This document shows positions 9,167-17,403 of a stretch of 64,000 nt of DNA, in pieces. A model generated the notes under the pieces. The model was not told the origin of the DNA and did not search any database. It saw only the letters and a list, made by a program, of their open reading frames with translations. Each line of letters opens with the position of its first letter. Positions within the stretch are counted from its first letter, which is position 1. Source of the stretch: Streptosporangium sp. NBC_01495 (GTDB lineage: Bacteria > Actinomycetota > Actinomycetes > Streptosporangiales > Streptosporangiaceae); contig NZ_CP109430.1 of assembly GCF_036250735.1 (NCBI RefSeq), forward strand, positions 3,596,001-3,660,000. The letters are read 5' to 3'. The translations under genes and the position numbers were made by a program.

Positions 9167-9799
9167 CGGTGCACCTCGCAACGGATAGTGGCGTTCACTC
9201 GACACCTCCTCCCTGACCCGGAGGCAACATGATCGTCAGTGGTCGTCCCATATCCGTCAACCGGCGGTGAAACTTTCACGCCACCCCGCCCGGCTGGGCG
9301 CTGTGTGCCATGCCGGGGCGGGCGTCGATCGCGGGGTGATCTGTCCGGCCGATCTCCGCGGTGCTCCTGGCCCTGGCCGTGGCGGCGCTTGTCGTCACCG
9401 TCCTTCCGACGACCTGCGGGCGCCGCGAGCTCGTGTTCACGAGAAGGAGTGATGGCTCTCGGGGTTCGGGTGATCCCGCCCCGTACGGCGTCGGCACCAC
9501 CCGCCACGATCCGGTTCCTCCTCGGGGGCCGACCCGTCGAAGAAAAAAGCCGATAAATCTACCTGTTTAGTGGGTGTTGCACGTTCTGGTGGTGGATGCG
9601 ACGCTTTTAGCATGCCGACTGAGATCGTCCTGGCGAGACGGTTGCACGTTGACCTGATGCGAGTCGGTGCTGCCCGCTGTCTCACCGGCTGAGCACGCCG
9701 GCGCTCCGGCGCCCGAGACCGTTCTCCCCTTCGAGCCGTACCAGTCGCCCCCGTTTCCACGGGCTCGCGATGTCCGCTGTCCTGCCCCGAAGGAGTCGT
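9167..9799. other. Intergenic region between divergent secreted-enzyme genes
   Basis: This stretch separates the arabinofuranosidase-like gene (minus) from the sulfatase gene (plus). It must hold both promoters. No gene, operator palindrome or RNA structure stands out; open frames here lack ribosome sites and recognisable protein sequence. Confidence 0.5.
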
Positions 9800-11287
9800 A
9801 TGTTCGCACGCCCGCGTCGACGTCAGCTCGGCGCGACCCTGCTCGCCCTGGCCGGTGTCGCCGCGCTGACGGTGACCACCGCCGGCGCGCCGGCCGGCGC
9901 ACTGGCGGCCAAGCCCAACGTGGTCGTCATCATGGTCGACGACATGAACGTGTCCGCCCTGCGGCACCTGCCCAACGTACGGTCGCTGCTCGCCACGCCG
10001 GGCACCACCTTCGACAACAGCGTGGTGTCCTACTCTCTGTGCTGCCCGTCGCGCAGCACTTTTCTCACCGGGCAGTACGCGCACAACCACGGCGTGCTGG
10101 GCAACCAGCCGCCGGACGGCGGGTACGAGAAGCTGCCCGCCGCGGAGACCCTGCCGGTCTGGCTGCGTCGGGCGGGCTACGACACCGCGCACATCGGCAA
10201 GTTCCTCAACGGCTACGGGCGCGCGCGTCCCACGGAGATCCCGCCCGGCTGGGCCGAGTGGTACGGCTCGGTGGACCCGAGCACCTACCGCATGTGGGGC
10301 TACACGCTCAACGAGAACGGCGTCCTGCGCACCTACGGCGCGGCCGACGTGGAGGATCCCGCGCTTTACCAGACCGACGTCTACGCTCGCAAGGCCGTCG
10401 ACTACATCAGGCGCAAGGCGCCGGCCGGTGAGCCGTTCTTCCTGTCCTTCGCACCGCTGGCGCCACACGGCGAGGGGGCCGCCAACGGGTCGGACCTGTC
10501 CCAGCGCAATCCCCGCCCCGCGCCCCGGCACCGCGGCGACCTGGAGAACGTGACACTGCCCAAGCCCCCCAGCTACGACGAGGCGGACGTCTCCGACAAG
10601 CCGGCGGCCATCCGCAACAGGCCCCGGATCACCCCCGCGAACGAGGACCGGATCGAGGACGTACGGCTCAAGGGACGTCTGGAGTCGCTCCTCGCCGTGG
10701 ACGACGCGGTCGCCGACATCGTGGCGGCGCTACAGGCGTCCGGCGAGCTGGCCGGCACGCTCATCGTGTTCACCTCGGACAACGGCTGGATGCAGGGCGA
10801 GCACCGGATCCAGAGCGGCAAGACGGTGCCCTACGAGGAGTCGATCCGGGTACCACTGATCATCAGGGGGCCAGGCCTGCCCGCGGGCAAGCACGTCAGC
10901 ACGATCGCGGCCAACGTCGACCTCGCGCCGACGATTCTCGACGCCGCGGGCGCGACCGCCGGGGTGACCGTCGACGGCCGCTCACTGCTGCCGATCGCCG
11001 ACGACACCGCGTCCCTCGCGCGCGGCATCGTGATCGAGACCGGTCCCAAGCAGAGCGGCCGGTGGTATGCCGGTCTGCGCGCTCCGCGGTGGAAGTACGT
11101 CGAGCACTCGACCGGCGAACGAGAGTTGTACGACCTGCAGCAGGATCCGTACGAGCTCGTAAGCGTGCACAACGACCCGCGCTACGCCACCACGCGGCAG
11201 GCGCTGGCCAACCGGCTCGCGACCCTGCGCACGTGTGCCGGTGACGTGTGCCGGCAGTGGACACCGGTGCCCGGACCGCAGCCCTGA
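9800..11287 (+). CDS. Secreted sulfatase (formylglycine-dependent)
   Basis: The 495-residue product begins with a basic signal peptide (ARPRRRQLGATLLALAG, possibly Tat) and continues as an alkaline-phosphatase-fold sulfatase. KPNVVVIMVDDMN supplies the metal-binding Asp pair. SLCCPSRSTFLTGQ holds the CxPSR motif, whose first Cys (Cys81) is oxidised to formylglycine by a separate enzyme not in this window. FTSDNGWMQGEHR supplies the second metal site. Length is normal for the family. The substrate cannot be read; arylsulfatase/N-sulfoglucosamine-type enzymes are similar. ATG 9800 is chosen over 9770 because AGGAG lies four bases before it. A strong terminator follows. Confidence 0.88.
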   Translation: MFARPRRRQLGATLLALAGVAALTVTTAGAPAGALAAKPNVVVIMVDDMNVSALRHLPNVRSLLATPGTTFDNSVVSYSLCCPSRSTFLTGQYAHNHGVLGNQPPDGGYEKLPAAETLPVWLRRAGYDTAHIGKFLNGYGRARPTEIPPGWAEWYGSVDPSTYRMWGYTLNENGVLRTYGAADVEDPALYQTDVYARKAVDYIRRKAPAGEPFFLSFAPLAPHGEGAANGSDLSQRNPRPAPRHRGDLENVTLPKPPSYDEADVSDKPAAIRNRPRITPANEDRIEDVRLKGRLESLLAVDDAVADIVAALQASGELAGTLIVFTSDNGWMQGEHRIQSGKTVPYEESIRVPLIIRGPGLPAGKHVSTIAANVDLAPTILDAAGATAGVTVDGRSLLPIADDTASLARGIVIETGPKQSGRWYAGLRAPRWKYVEHSTGERELYDLQQDPYELVSVHNDPRYATTRQALANRLATLRTCAGDVCRQWTPVPGPQP

Positions 11288-11305
11288 GCCGAACCAAGGA
11301 GTCGG

Positions 11306-11334
11306 CCGCTCCGCGTGGAGGCCACGCGGAGCGG
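11306..11334 (+). terminator. Strong terminator after the sulfatase gene
   Basis: A perfect 12-bp stem, CCGCTCCGCGTG / CACGCGGAGCGG with loop GAGGC, lies 18 bases after the stop codon. It may act in both directions, since the SDR gene ends at 11459 on the other strand. Confidence 0.8.
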
Positions 11335-11458
11335 CGGCTCGCTGATCCTCACAGAGAGACACCGAGAACCAGCGAACGGCCAGGAAAGGCAGTGGCACGC
11401 GCGGTCTGGGCCGATGCCGGACGGGCGAGACGAGGCGATCCGGCCGATGGCCGAGCGC

Positions 11459-12373
11459 CTACAGGCCGGCGGTCATCCCGCCATCGACAATGATCTCGGT
11501 GCCGGTCAGGAAGCTCTGCCCGGGCTGCGCCGCGGCCAGGACGGAGGCGGCGACCTCCTCGGGCCGGCCGATCCGCCCGAGGGCGTCGACGTTGGCCTTG
11601 CCCCACTTGACGATCTCCACCTCCCAATCCTCGTCGCTCATTCCGGCGGGGCGGTTCACCTCGAAGATCGGGGTGCGGATCGTGCCCGGAGCGATCGCGA
11701 CCGTGCGGATGTTCTTCTTCCCGTAGTCGAGCGCCGCCGCCTGAACGATCCCGGCGAGCGCCCGCTTGCTGGCGGCGTAGGCGGACCCGCCGGGCCGGGT
11801 GGCGGTGCCGGCCACCGAGGAGGTGACGACGATGACCCCGCCTTCGCGCCTGAGCAGGTGCGGGATCTGGTACTTCATCGCCAGGAACACCCCGGTGACA
11901 TTGGTGGCCATCAGGTCGTTCCACTGCTCAAGCGAGATCTGCTCGAGCTCCACGAACCAGTTGACGCCGGCGTTGTTGAAGGCGATGTCCAGCCCGCCGT
12001 ACTTGCCGGCGATCCGGTCGACGAAACCGCGCACCTCGTCCTCCCGCCGGACATCGGCCCTGACGTAGGTGGCCTCGCCACCGGCCCTGCGGATCTCCTG
12101 CTCCACCTCGCGTCCCAGCTGCGTGCGGCGCCCGCAGAAACCGACCTTCGCGCCCTCCCGCGCGAAGGCCAGCGCGGTGGCCCGCCCGATGCCGGAGGTC
12201 GCACCCGTGATGATGACGACCTTGTTCTCGAACCGCCTGGCGGAGACCCCCGAGGTAACGGGCTCGGCCCTGGCTTCCGCACGCCCGGCCGTTCCCACGA
12301 CCGCGAGCCCCGCCATGCCCGCCGTCGCCAGCATCGAGCGCCGGTCGACAGCGGCGCCTGCGATTTCTGCCAT
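11459..12373 (-). CDS. SDR family oxidoreductase with Tat signal
   Basis: The 304-residue protein starts with a twin-arginine leader (DRRSMLATAGMAGLAVVG, cleavage near AEA) and then a classical short-chain dehydrogenase. TGATSGIG is the NAD(P)-binding motif, NNAG a structural motif, and a Ser in VVTSSVAG with Y-AASK forms the catalytic Ser-Tyr-Lys set; the fold ends in VDGGMTAGL. An exported SDR is uncommon, because the cofactor must be bound before Tat export. ATG 12373 is chosen for GGAGGATGGAAG directly upstream; longer versions have no ribosome site. It is divergent from an MBL-fold hydrolase gene. The substrate is unknown. Confidence 0.82.
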   Translation of the reverse strand: MAEIAGAAVDRRSMLATAGMAGLAVVGTAGRAEARAEPVTSGVSARRFENKVVIITGATSGIGRATALAFAREGAKVGFCGRRTQLGREVEQEIRRAGGEATYVRADVRREDEVRGFVDRIAGKYGGLDIAFNNAGVNWFVELEQISLEQWNDLMATNVTGVFLAMKYQIPHLLRREGGVIVVTSSVAGTATRPGGSAYAASKRALAGIVQAAALDYGKKNIRTVAIAPGTIRTPIFEVNRPAGMSDEDWEVEIVKWGKANVDALGRIGRPEEVAASVLAAAQPGQSFLTGTEIIVDGGMTAGL

Positions 12374-12720
12374 CTTCCATCCTCCAGAGCGAATAATGCG
12401 AGTTATCAATCGCTTTTTTTGAAATATACAAGCTTTTGCTCGTATTTGTCTAGGTCGGCAGGCGCGAGCCACGGCACGCCGGGCGTAGGCGCGGGCGGCG
12501 CGGGCGCGGTCGCCGCAGCGGGAGGAGCATCAGTGGCGGCGGCCGTGGGGGCCCTGGTCGGCGCGTCATTGACGGCGGACAAAGCGGCGGGCGAGGCGGG
12601 AAGCCCGTCAATGCAGGCGGCGAACAACGCCCTAAGGTGTTCGTGCAGCTGCGTTCATCGGTGAGAAACAACTATCGTCGCTTCACGGATAGACAATCCT
12701 TCATTCGTGAGGAGTTTTTC
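12374..12720. other. Divergent promoter region, part AT-rich
   Basis: An AT-rich patch at about 12390-12455 lies just upstream of the SDR gene and probably holds its promoter. A minus-strand frame at 12406-12627 encodes 73 Ala/Pro-rich residues ending DLDKYEQKLVYFKKSD, but it has only a TTG start and no ribosome site, so it is not called as a gene. Confidence 0.45.
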
Positions 12721-13512
12721 GTGGCCGCTACCGGTACACCCCATGGGCAGGTTCCCGTCCGCGTCTTCGGCGGCCCGACCGCCCTCTTCGAATACGGCGG
12801 GCTGAGGTTTCTCACCGACCCGACCTTCGACGCGCCCGGCGACTACCAGCGGGAGGGCCGCAGGATCCTGACCAAGACCGCGCCTTCCTCCGGCGGCCCC
12901 GCCGACCTCGGCCGCGTCGATGTGGTCCTGCTCTCCCACGACGAGCACCCCGACAACCTCGACACCTCCGGCCGGGCCCTGCTCGCCGACGTCCCGCTCA
13001 CCCTCACCACGCCCGAGGGCGGGCGGCGCCTGGGAAACGGGACCAGGGGGCTGGCCGACTGGGAGTCGATCGAACTGGACCGCCCCGGCGGCGGCACGGT
13101 CACCGTGACGGGCGTGCCCGCCATCCACGGGCCCGGCGCACGCGAGGAGGTCGAACCGCTCACCGGCCAGGTCGTCGGATTCGTCCTAACCGGGGAGGGC
13201 CTGCCCACGATCTACGTCAGCGGCGACAACGCCTCACTCGACGTGGTGAAGGAGATCGCCGGGCGCTTCGGCCCGGTGGACACCGCCATCCTCTTCGCCG
13301 GGGCTCCCCGCTTCCCCGCCCTCTTCGACGGCGCACCGATCGTCCTCGACAGCGTCCAAGCCGCCGAGGCCGCCAGGATCCTCGACGCCCGCCAGGTGGT
13401 TCCCGTCCACTACGACAGTTGGGCTCACTTCACCGAGGGCCGCGACGAGCTGGTGGCCGCCTTCACCGCCGCCGGGCTGGCCGACCACCTGGACCTGGGC
13501 GACCGGGGCTGA
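12721..13512 (+). CDS. MBL-fold metallo-hydrolase
   Basis: This 263-residue protein is a UlaG-like metallo-beta-lactamase-fold hydrolase. FLTDPTFDAPGDY is the first strand and loop, SHDEHPDNLD a variant HxHxDH metal motif (Asn in place of the last His), PAIHGPG and SGDNAS supply further ligands, and VVPVHYDSW the last His. GTG 12721 is chosen because AGGAG lies six bases upstream; an earlier in-frame ATG at 12637 has none. It is a paralogue of the protein encoded at 42758-43516, sharing the GGPTAL, LTDPTFD, SHD-HPDNLD and SGDNASL blocks. Both copies have an SDR gene as a neighbour. Confidence 0.85.
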   Translation: MAATGTPHGQVPVRVFGGPTALFEYGGLRFLTDPTFDAPGDYQREGRRILTKTAPSSGGPADLGRVDVVLLSHDEHPDNLDTSGRALLADVPLTLTTPEGGRRLGNGTRGLADWESIELDRPGGGTVTVTGVPAIHGPGAREEVEPLTGQVVGFVLTGEGLPTIYVSGDNASLDVVKEIAGRFGPVDTAILFAGAPRFPALFDGAPIVLDSVQAAEAARILDARQVVPVHYDSWAHFTEGRDELVAAFTAAGLADHLDLGDRG

Positions 13513-13682
13513 CCGGGGGATTGAGGAACCTGTAGCCGACCCTGTCCCGCGCCCGCCTGGCGCGGACGGCCGGCCCCCGCCGCCCCGCTTTCGATGCTCG
13601 GGCTAGCGGCCCTGCGCTCGGGTCGGGTCGCCACCGGATGACATGGCTACCAACAGCGAGAGTGGCCTACCTGACCGCCGCA

Positions 13683-13898
13683 TCAGGTGTCCCTGGCCTG
13701 TCGTAGCCGGTCCAGCGCGTCGTTGACCAGGCGACCGAGGTTTCCCAGTTCGTACGCCATCCGGTGACGTTCCTTGTCCTCCCAAGCCCTGATGGCCGCC
13801 CCGAGGTCACCCGACTTCCCGGCAGTGGCGATGATCTCTTGGCTGTTGACTCGCTTCGTGGCCGCATCGCCCAGGATGACCCAGCCGTACACGGTCAC
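13683..13898 (-). CDS. Small hypothetical protein, second gene of a coupled pair
   Basis: This 71-residue protein is not recognised. It is hydrophilic and helical in its second half (GAAIRAWEDKERHRMAYELGN). GTG 13898 overlaps the TGA of the upstream gene (GTGA) and is preceded by GGGAGA, so the two are translationally coupled. The pair is divergent from an XRE regulator gene, an arrangement repeated at 19924-20537. Confidence 0.55.
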   Translation of the reverse strand: MTVYGWVILGDAATKRVNSQEIIATAGKSGDLGAAIRAWEDKERHRMAYELGNLGRLVNDALDRLRQARDT

Positions 13899-14317
13899 GT
13901 CTCCCGGGCAGCCAGGATCAGGTCAACCACCTTTTCCGGCTGTTCCTGCCCGACGGTCTGAAGATCGGGACCGTTGCGGATGGACACCAGGTAGCACCCC
14001 GAGCGTGACCCCATGGTCACCGTGATGTCGCGCCAACCATGAGGACCGATCACCGCGAGTTCAGGCGGATGCCGCTTCACCCACGTCCGGGAGTCAGGTC
14101 GGTTCGGCCAGGTGGGGAGGTCTACATGGTTGCCGTAGAGTCCGAGGCTGATCGTGTTGTGGCGGTGGGCACGAATGCCATGTTCGGTGAGAAGTCGTTG
14201 CACGACGGCCAGAGCCCTGTCCTGGCTTTCCGCTGTAGCGTCGGTGATCACCTCGCCGCACTCGTCGCTACGCTGGTTTTCGCTCTGCCCCTCTGTTTCG
14301 CCTTGCGTCACTCTCAT
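13895..14317 (-). CDS. Hypothetical protein divergent from an XRE regulator
   Basis: This 140-residue protein contains RALAVVQRLLTEHGIRAHRH followed by a beta-rich part with ELAVIGPHGWRDITVTMG. The L-x-x-HGI-x-x-x-x-H pattern recurs in the small protein encoded at 20208-20537, which also lies opposite an XRE gene. Its function is unknown. ATG 14317 follows AGAGGAAAGG; a longer start at 14401 would overlap operator-like palindromes and lacks a ribosome site. It is coupled to the next gene by a GTGA overlap. Confidence 0.6.
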   Translation of the reverse strand: MRVTQGETEGQSENQRSDECGEVITDATAESQDRALAVVQRLLTEHGIRAHRHNTISLGLYGNHVDLPTWPNRPDSRTWVKRHPPELAVIGPHGWRDITVTMGSRSGCYLVSIRNGPDLQTVGQEQPEKVVDLILAARET

Positions 14318-14399
14318 AACACCCGCCTTTCCTCTCACAGGTGCGCGCTCTTTGGGGCCCTCATGGTTCCGACCCGTTTCTGAGAGCACCAGCAAGGGC

Positions 14400-14447
14400 A
14401 TCGCTTACAGCGATAGGAGCGCTAGGGGAGAGATCGCTCACAGCGAT
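14400..14447. promoter_or_regulatory. Twin 15-bp palindromes between divergent genes
   Basis: Two copies of ATCGCT-YAC-AGCGAT occur at 14400-14414 (ATCGCTTACAGCGAT) and 14433-14447 (ATCGCTCACAGCGAT). Their arms are perfect and their centres are 33 bases apart, about three helical turns. They end 12 bases before the XRE gene start and lie about 83 bases upstream of the divergent gene. They are the natural operator for the XRE protein encoded from 14459, which would then control itself and the coupled pair. Binding is inferred. Confidence 0.65.
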
Positions 14448-14458
14448 ACGCTCACTCA

Positions 14459-15604
14459 GTGGATGTGCGGACTTTCCCAGAGGCCCTTAAAGCGATCATG
14501 GAGCAGAAAGGGTGGACCCAGACCGATCTCGCCCGTGAACTAGGTGTTTCCCAGGCATGGGTCTCCGAGATGTCCCGAGGTCAGAAGGACACCGGCATGG
14601 CCAAGGCCGTCAACCTACTGGCGCGCGTAGGCTGGGAAATACGTATATCGCCCAAAGTGGAGGAGTCCGTGGAACGTAGGGAATTTCTGGCAGCAGCCGC
14701 ATCCGTTATCTTCGTTCCCTCTACTAGCGCGAACCCCTATCAAGACGCCAACTATGTGAACACGTTGGCCACGTCACTTGCTCGCAGCCGGTATGAGCTT
14801 GGCGGAATTCCGCTCATGTCGCGTGTGTCGAGCCACATGCAGCACGTCGATCGGGTATTGAAAAACGTCAGCGAGCGGCCCCTGCAAAAATCGGTTTCCG
14901 AGCTTATGTACCAGGTCACCCTCGTTCTGTATGACGCCGGGAAGCTAGCCCAAGCCGACCGTACCGGCGGAATCGCGCTTGACCTCGCACTCCGGGCGCA
15001 GGACTTCAAGAGCCAGGCCCGCGCGTACGACAGCTTGAGCCGAGTCAGTCTCTATCGAGGTGATCATGCCCGAGGGGTCACCTACGCTCAGCGAGGACTA
15101 CAGGTCCCGGATATCACCAGAAGTCAGCAGGCATCTTTGAGCATGAGGCTTGGGCGTTCCCTGGCGCTCATACCGGAGCAGAAAGCAGCGTCCCGGGACG
15201 CGCTCGATCGTGCGCTCAATGTCGGAGGGCTTTCTCCCTTTGGGGAAGCCGCCTTGGCAGGTGACGTCGGCATAGGACTGAGCCACCTTCGCGAGTACGG
15301 GGAAGCCGGAACACTGCTGAATGAGGCAGCCGGCACGATCGGGCAGTGGTCACCGCTTTTCCGGGCGCAATACCTGGGACGGCAGATACAAACGGCACTG
15401 AGGGCTTCCGATCCGTCTTTCGCGGCCGATCGGATGAACGAACTGGCGCGAGCGCTCCCGTTCGTCGCTTCGGCGAGAGTCAACAAACGGGTTCATGAAA
15501 TACTCCAAGCGTCCCTCAAATGGAACGCCACCCCGGAGATACGGCAGGCGCGCGAACACCTGCAATCCATGATTTCCCCCGAAGTCTCACCATCCGCCGT
15601 ATGA
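14459..15604 (+). CDS. XRE-family regulator with TPR-like C-terminus
   Basis: The 381-residue protein has an N-terminal HTH (about 6-60; KGWTQTDLARELGVSQAWVS) and a long helical region (about 85-370) resembling tetratricopeptide repeats of actinomycete regulators that sense a peptide or small ligand. Motifs include YDAGKLAQADRTGGIALDLA, ARAYDSLSRVSLYRGDHARG and SHLREYGEAGTLLNEAAG. GTG 14459 begins only 12 bases after an operator-like palindrome, so the message may be leaderless or nearly so. Its GC content is lower than that of core genes in the window. It probably represses or activates the divergent pair and itself. Confidence 0.8.
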   Translation: MDVRTFPEALKAIMEQKGWTQTDLARELGVSQAWVSEMSRGQKDTGMAKAVNLLARVGWEIRISPKVEESVERREFLAAAASVIFVPSTSANPYQDANYVNTLATSLARSRYELGGIPLMSRVSSHMQHVDRVLKNVSERPLQKSVSELMYQVTLVLYDAGKLAQADRTGGIALDLALRAQDFKSQARAYDSLSRVSLYRGDHARGVTYAQRGLQVPDITRSQQASLSMRLGRSLALIPEQKAASRDALDRALNVGGLSPFGEAALAGDVGIGLSHLREYGEAGTLLNEAAGTIGQWSPLFRAQYLGRQIQTALRASDPSFAADRMNELARALPFVASARVNKRVHEILQASLKWNATPEIRQAREHLQSMISPEVSPSAV

Positions 15605-15675
15605 CAACGGCCCCCCATAATGCGTTTGTTCTTTCGTAATCCTGCGAGCAGTGGCGATGCGTTGCCGATTCAGCT

Positions 15676-15843
15676 CTACCCAGAAGGGTTCGCTGTCGTC
15701 TTGCTCAGCCATTCCAAGTACGGAGCCGATCCACCGTCAATCGATGTGAAGGTCACCTCGGGGTTGTCCCAGGGATGCTCGGATATCAAATGTGTTTCCA
15801 ATGACGGGTAGCGCTCCGCAGTCGTCCTCAGGAAGATCTGCCA
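15676..15843 (-). pseudogene. cutA-like divalent-cation tolerance protein, C-terminal fragment
   Basis: The minus strand encodes about 55 residues, FLRTTAERYPSLETHLISEH then PW-DNPEVTF and GGSAPYLEWLSKTT, matching the C-terminal half of CutA proteins (KTT-ERY-LE-xI-HPYExPEV...YLxWL). The N-terminal half, about 50 residues, is missing and the upstream reading is unrelated. CutA is a small trimeric protein linked to metal tolerance. No start or ribosome site is present, so this is a relic. Confidence 0.6.
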
Positions 15844-16246
15844 CTCTTCAGTCCAAGGGCTCCGCCCCTGGACCCCGGTCCTCCTCAGAGATGAGGGGAT
15901 GCATGGTTGAGGTAGAAGAGTGGTCACCTCCTCGTCGGACACCACAAGGGATGCCAGACCAGCCACCCAAGGTCAAGCCGGCGTGTGCAGATAGGGCAAC
16001 CAGCGGACGTGGAAGGTCACCGGGAGCAGGTCCATGCGAATGAGGGCTTGACCTCGGACGTCCGGTCCAACATGGCGGAGTCTGCTCGACGAGAAAATGA
16101 CCACCCATGCAGAGAACTGTGAGTGGATGGTGATCCTACGACTGGGATAGGTCACGAAATCGTGACATTAGCCCGTAGGGGATATGAAGGTGTGGACCAC
16201 GTACTGAAGGATCGATCAAGATGATTGGTCGATGATTGGGGTGGGG
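15844..16246. other. Non-coding stretch in the accessory island
   Basis: No credible gene was found here. Base composition drops toward the right end, before the lipoprotein gene, and the open frames show no recognisable protein sequence. Confidence 0.4.
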
Positions 16247-17128
16247 ATGGTCTTGAAAAGACTGGTAATTGCTGGAATCGCCGCCTGTGCGATGCTGCTT
16301 GTGGCGTCCTGTACAGCAGGAGAGAAGTCGCCGGGGTCCGATATCGAGGCAATGGACTGTGCGCGCTTCAGTCGTGTCATATTGATGGGTTTTTCTGTTG
16401 CGAACCCTGACTATCGTATGGAATACAAATTGACACCTGCTGATGAGTGCAGGCTCGACTCGCCACCTGATGACAAGCCGCCGTCGTTCAGTGGTTCCCT
16501 GATGGTGAAGGTGGGTCCTAGAGTTGTGAGCGGTTGGCCTTATGATTTCCCTGGAATGGATACCGAGTTTCGACAAGAACCATCGGGGGAAATCCGCATA
16601 CCGCACCCCGGATCGTGGTACTTGACGGAACTTCTCAATTCCTTTGGTGGTGGGGATGCGGGCACCGAAAACCGTCAGACGGTCGACCTTATCAAGGGTT
16701 TGCGCCCACTGAAGCATATCGTTCATGCCCTGGTTGAGTTACGGGAGCCGCTGAGCGAGGAAGAGGCCAGGAAATTACACGACATTGGAATTGGTGAGGT
16801 TGTCATTCTCTCGCCAGGGCAAGGAAACAAGCCTGTTGGCTGGTCGTTTCCCTATCCGGGTGTGATCGGTGGGTTCGATATATATGCAGGGAAAAAAAGC
16901 GTGTCCAGGGTTCGTGAATTTCAACGCTGGGTGTCTCTGCTTCGGCCGGAGGATGAACCTGTACTAGATGAGCTTGGGCTCGACCTGGCGGAGCTTCGCG
17001 ACTATGCCGGTAAAGGTCGTGTGTATGGGTTCACCATTATGAATTACCCGGGAGTGATCAAGTCGTTGACAAAGAACCCAAAGGTTCATTCGGTGCGCAT
17101 TATTGACGTTGCGCCAGAGGTGGACTGA
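16247..17128 (+). CDS. Putative lipoprotein of unknown function
   Basis: The 293-residue product starts with a lipoprotein signal (KRLVIAGIAACAMLLVASC; lipobox VAS-Cys22), so it should be anchored to the outer face of the membrane. The mature part has no recognised domain. It contains two acidic helical segments (SEEEARKLHDIGIGEVVIL, LDELGLDLAELRDYAGKGR) and ends in a beta-strand-like VHSVRIIDVAPEVD. Codon use is clearly less GC-rich than in its neighbours, suggesting transfer. The start could also be ATG 16232; 16247 gives the more typical signal and follows GGGGTGGGG. It lies just upstream of the DNase region. Confidence 0.7.
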   Translation: MVLKRLVIAGIAACAMLLVASCTAGEKSPGSDIEAMDCARFSRVILMGFSVANPDYRMEYKLTPADECRLDSPPDDKPPSFSGSLMVKVGPRVVSGWPYDFPGMDTEFRQEPSGEIRIPHPGSWYLTELLNSFGGGDAGTENRQTVDLIKGLRPLKHIVHALVELREPLSEEEARKLHDIGIGEVVILSPGQGNKPVGWSFPYPGVIGGFDIYAGKKSVSRVREFQRWVSLLRPEDEPVLDELGLDLAELRDYAGKGRVYGFTIMNYPGVIKSLTKNPKVHSVRIIDVAPEVD

Positions 17129-17205
17129 GCCGTCCACGGACTGCCTTTGGCGCGGGGTGTATCAGGAGGTAAGGGTAGCTTTTCAAAAAAAGTTCGTCGG
17201 CCGCC

Positions 17206-17403
17206 ATGGATGCCGGAGAGATCGCTTTGCTTGTCAATTCGCTGGCGTTCCTGGCCTAGCAGAAAGTGATCTACGGTTCTCGGGGAACCCAGGAAGCGAA
17301 TGCTTTGTGCCGGGTAGCGGAGCGAGGGACTGCCCCTGCGGTCAAGGCAGTCCTGCTGGAACGAGCAGCATGGGCGTACGCGTCGGAAGGGCCCAGAAAA
17401 CGG
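17206..17403 (+). pseudogene. Relic of a helical (TPR-like) regulator gene
   Basis: One frame reads MDAGEIALLVNSLAFLA, an in-frame TAG at 17257, then ANALCRVAERGTAPAVKAVL and LERAAWAYASEG. This is the style of the C-terminal helical repeats of actinomycete XRE/TPR regulators. It breaks off at about 17400, where the DNase-like frame takes over, so the junction looks like a recombination scar. Confidence 0.45.

Noticed and set aside
9437-10531. 364-codon minus-strand frame
   Set aside because: It is antisense to the sulfatase gene, which has a clear CxPSR motif and ribosome site.
12406-12627. 73-codon Ala/Pro-rich minus-strand frame
   Set aside because: It has only a TTG start and no ribosome site; the composition is typical of random high-GC frames.
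17103-17369. N-terminal extension of the DNase gene
   Set aside because: It overlaps the lipoprotein 3' end and a regulator relic and has no ribosome site or signal peptide; it is treated as outside the provisional gene.
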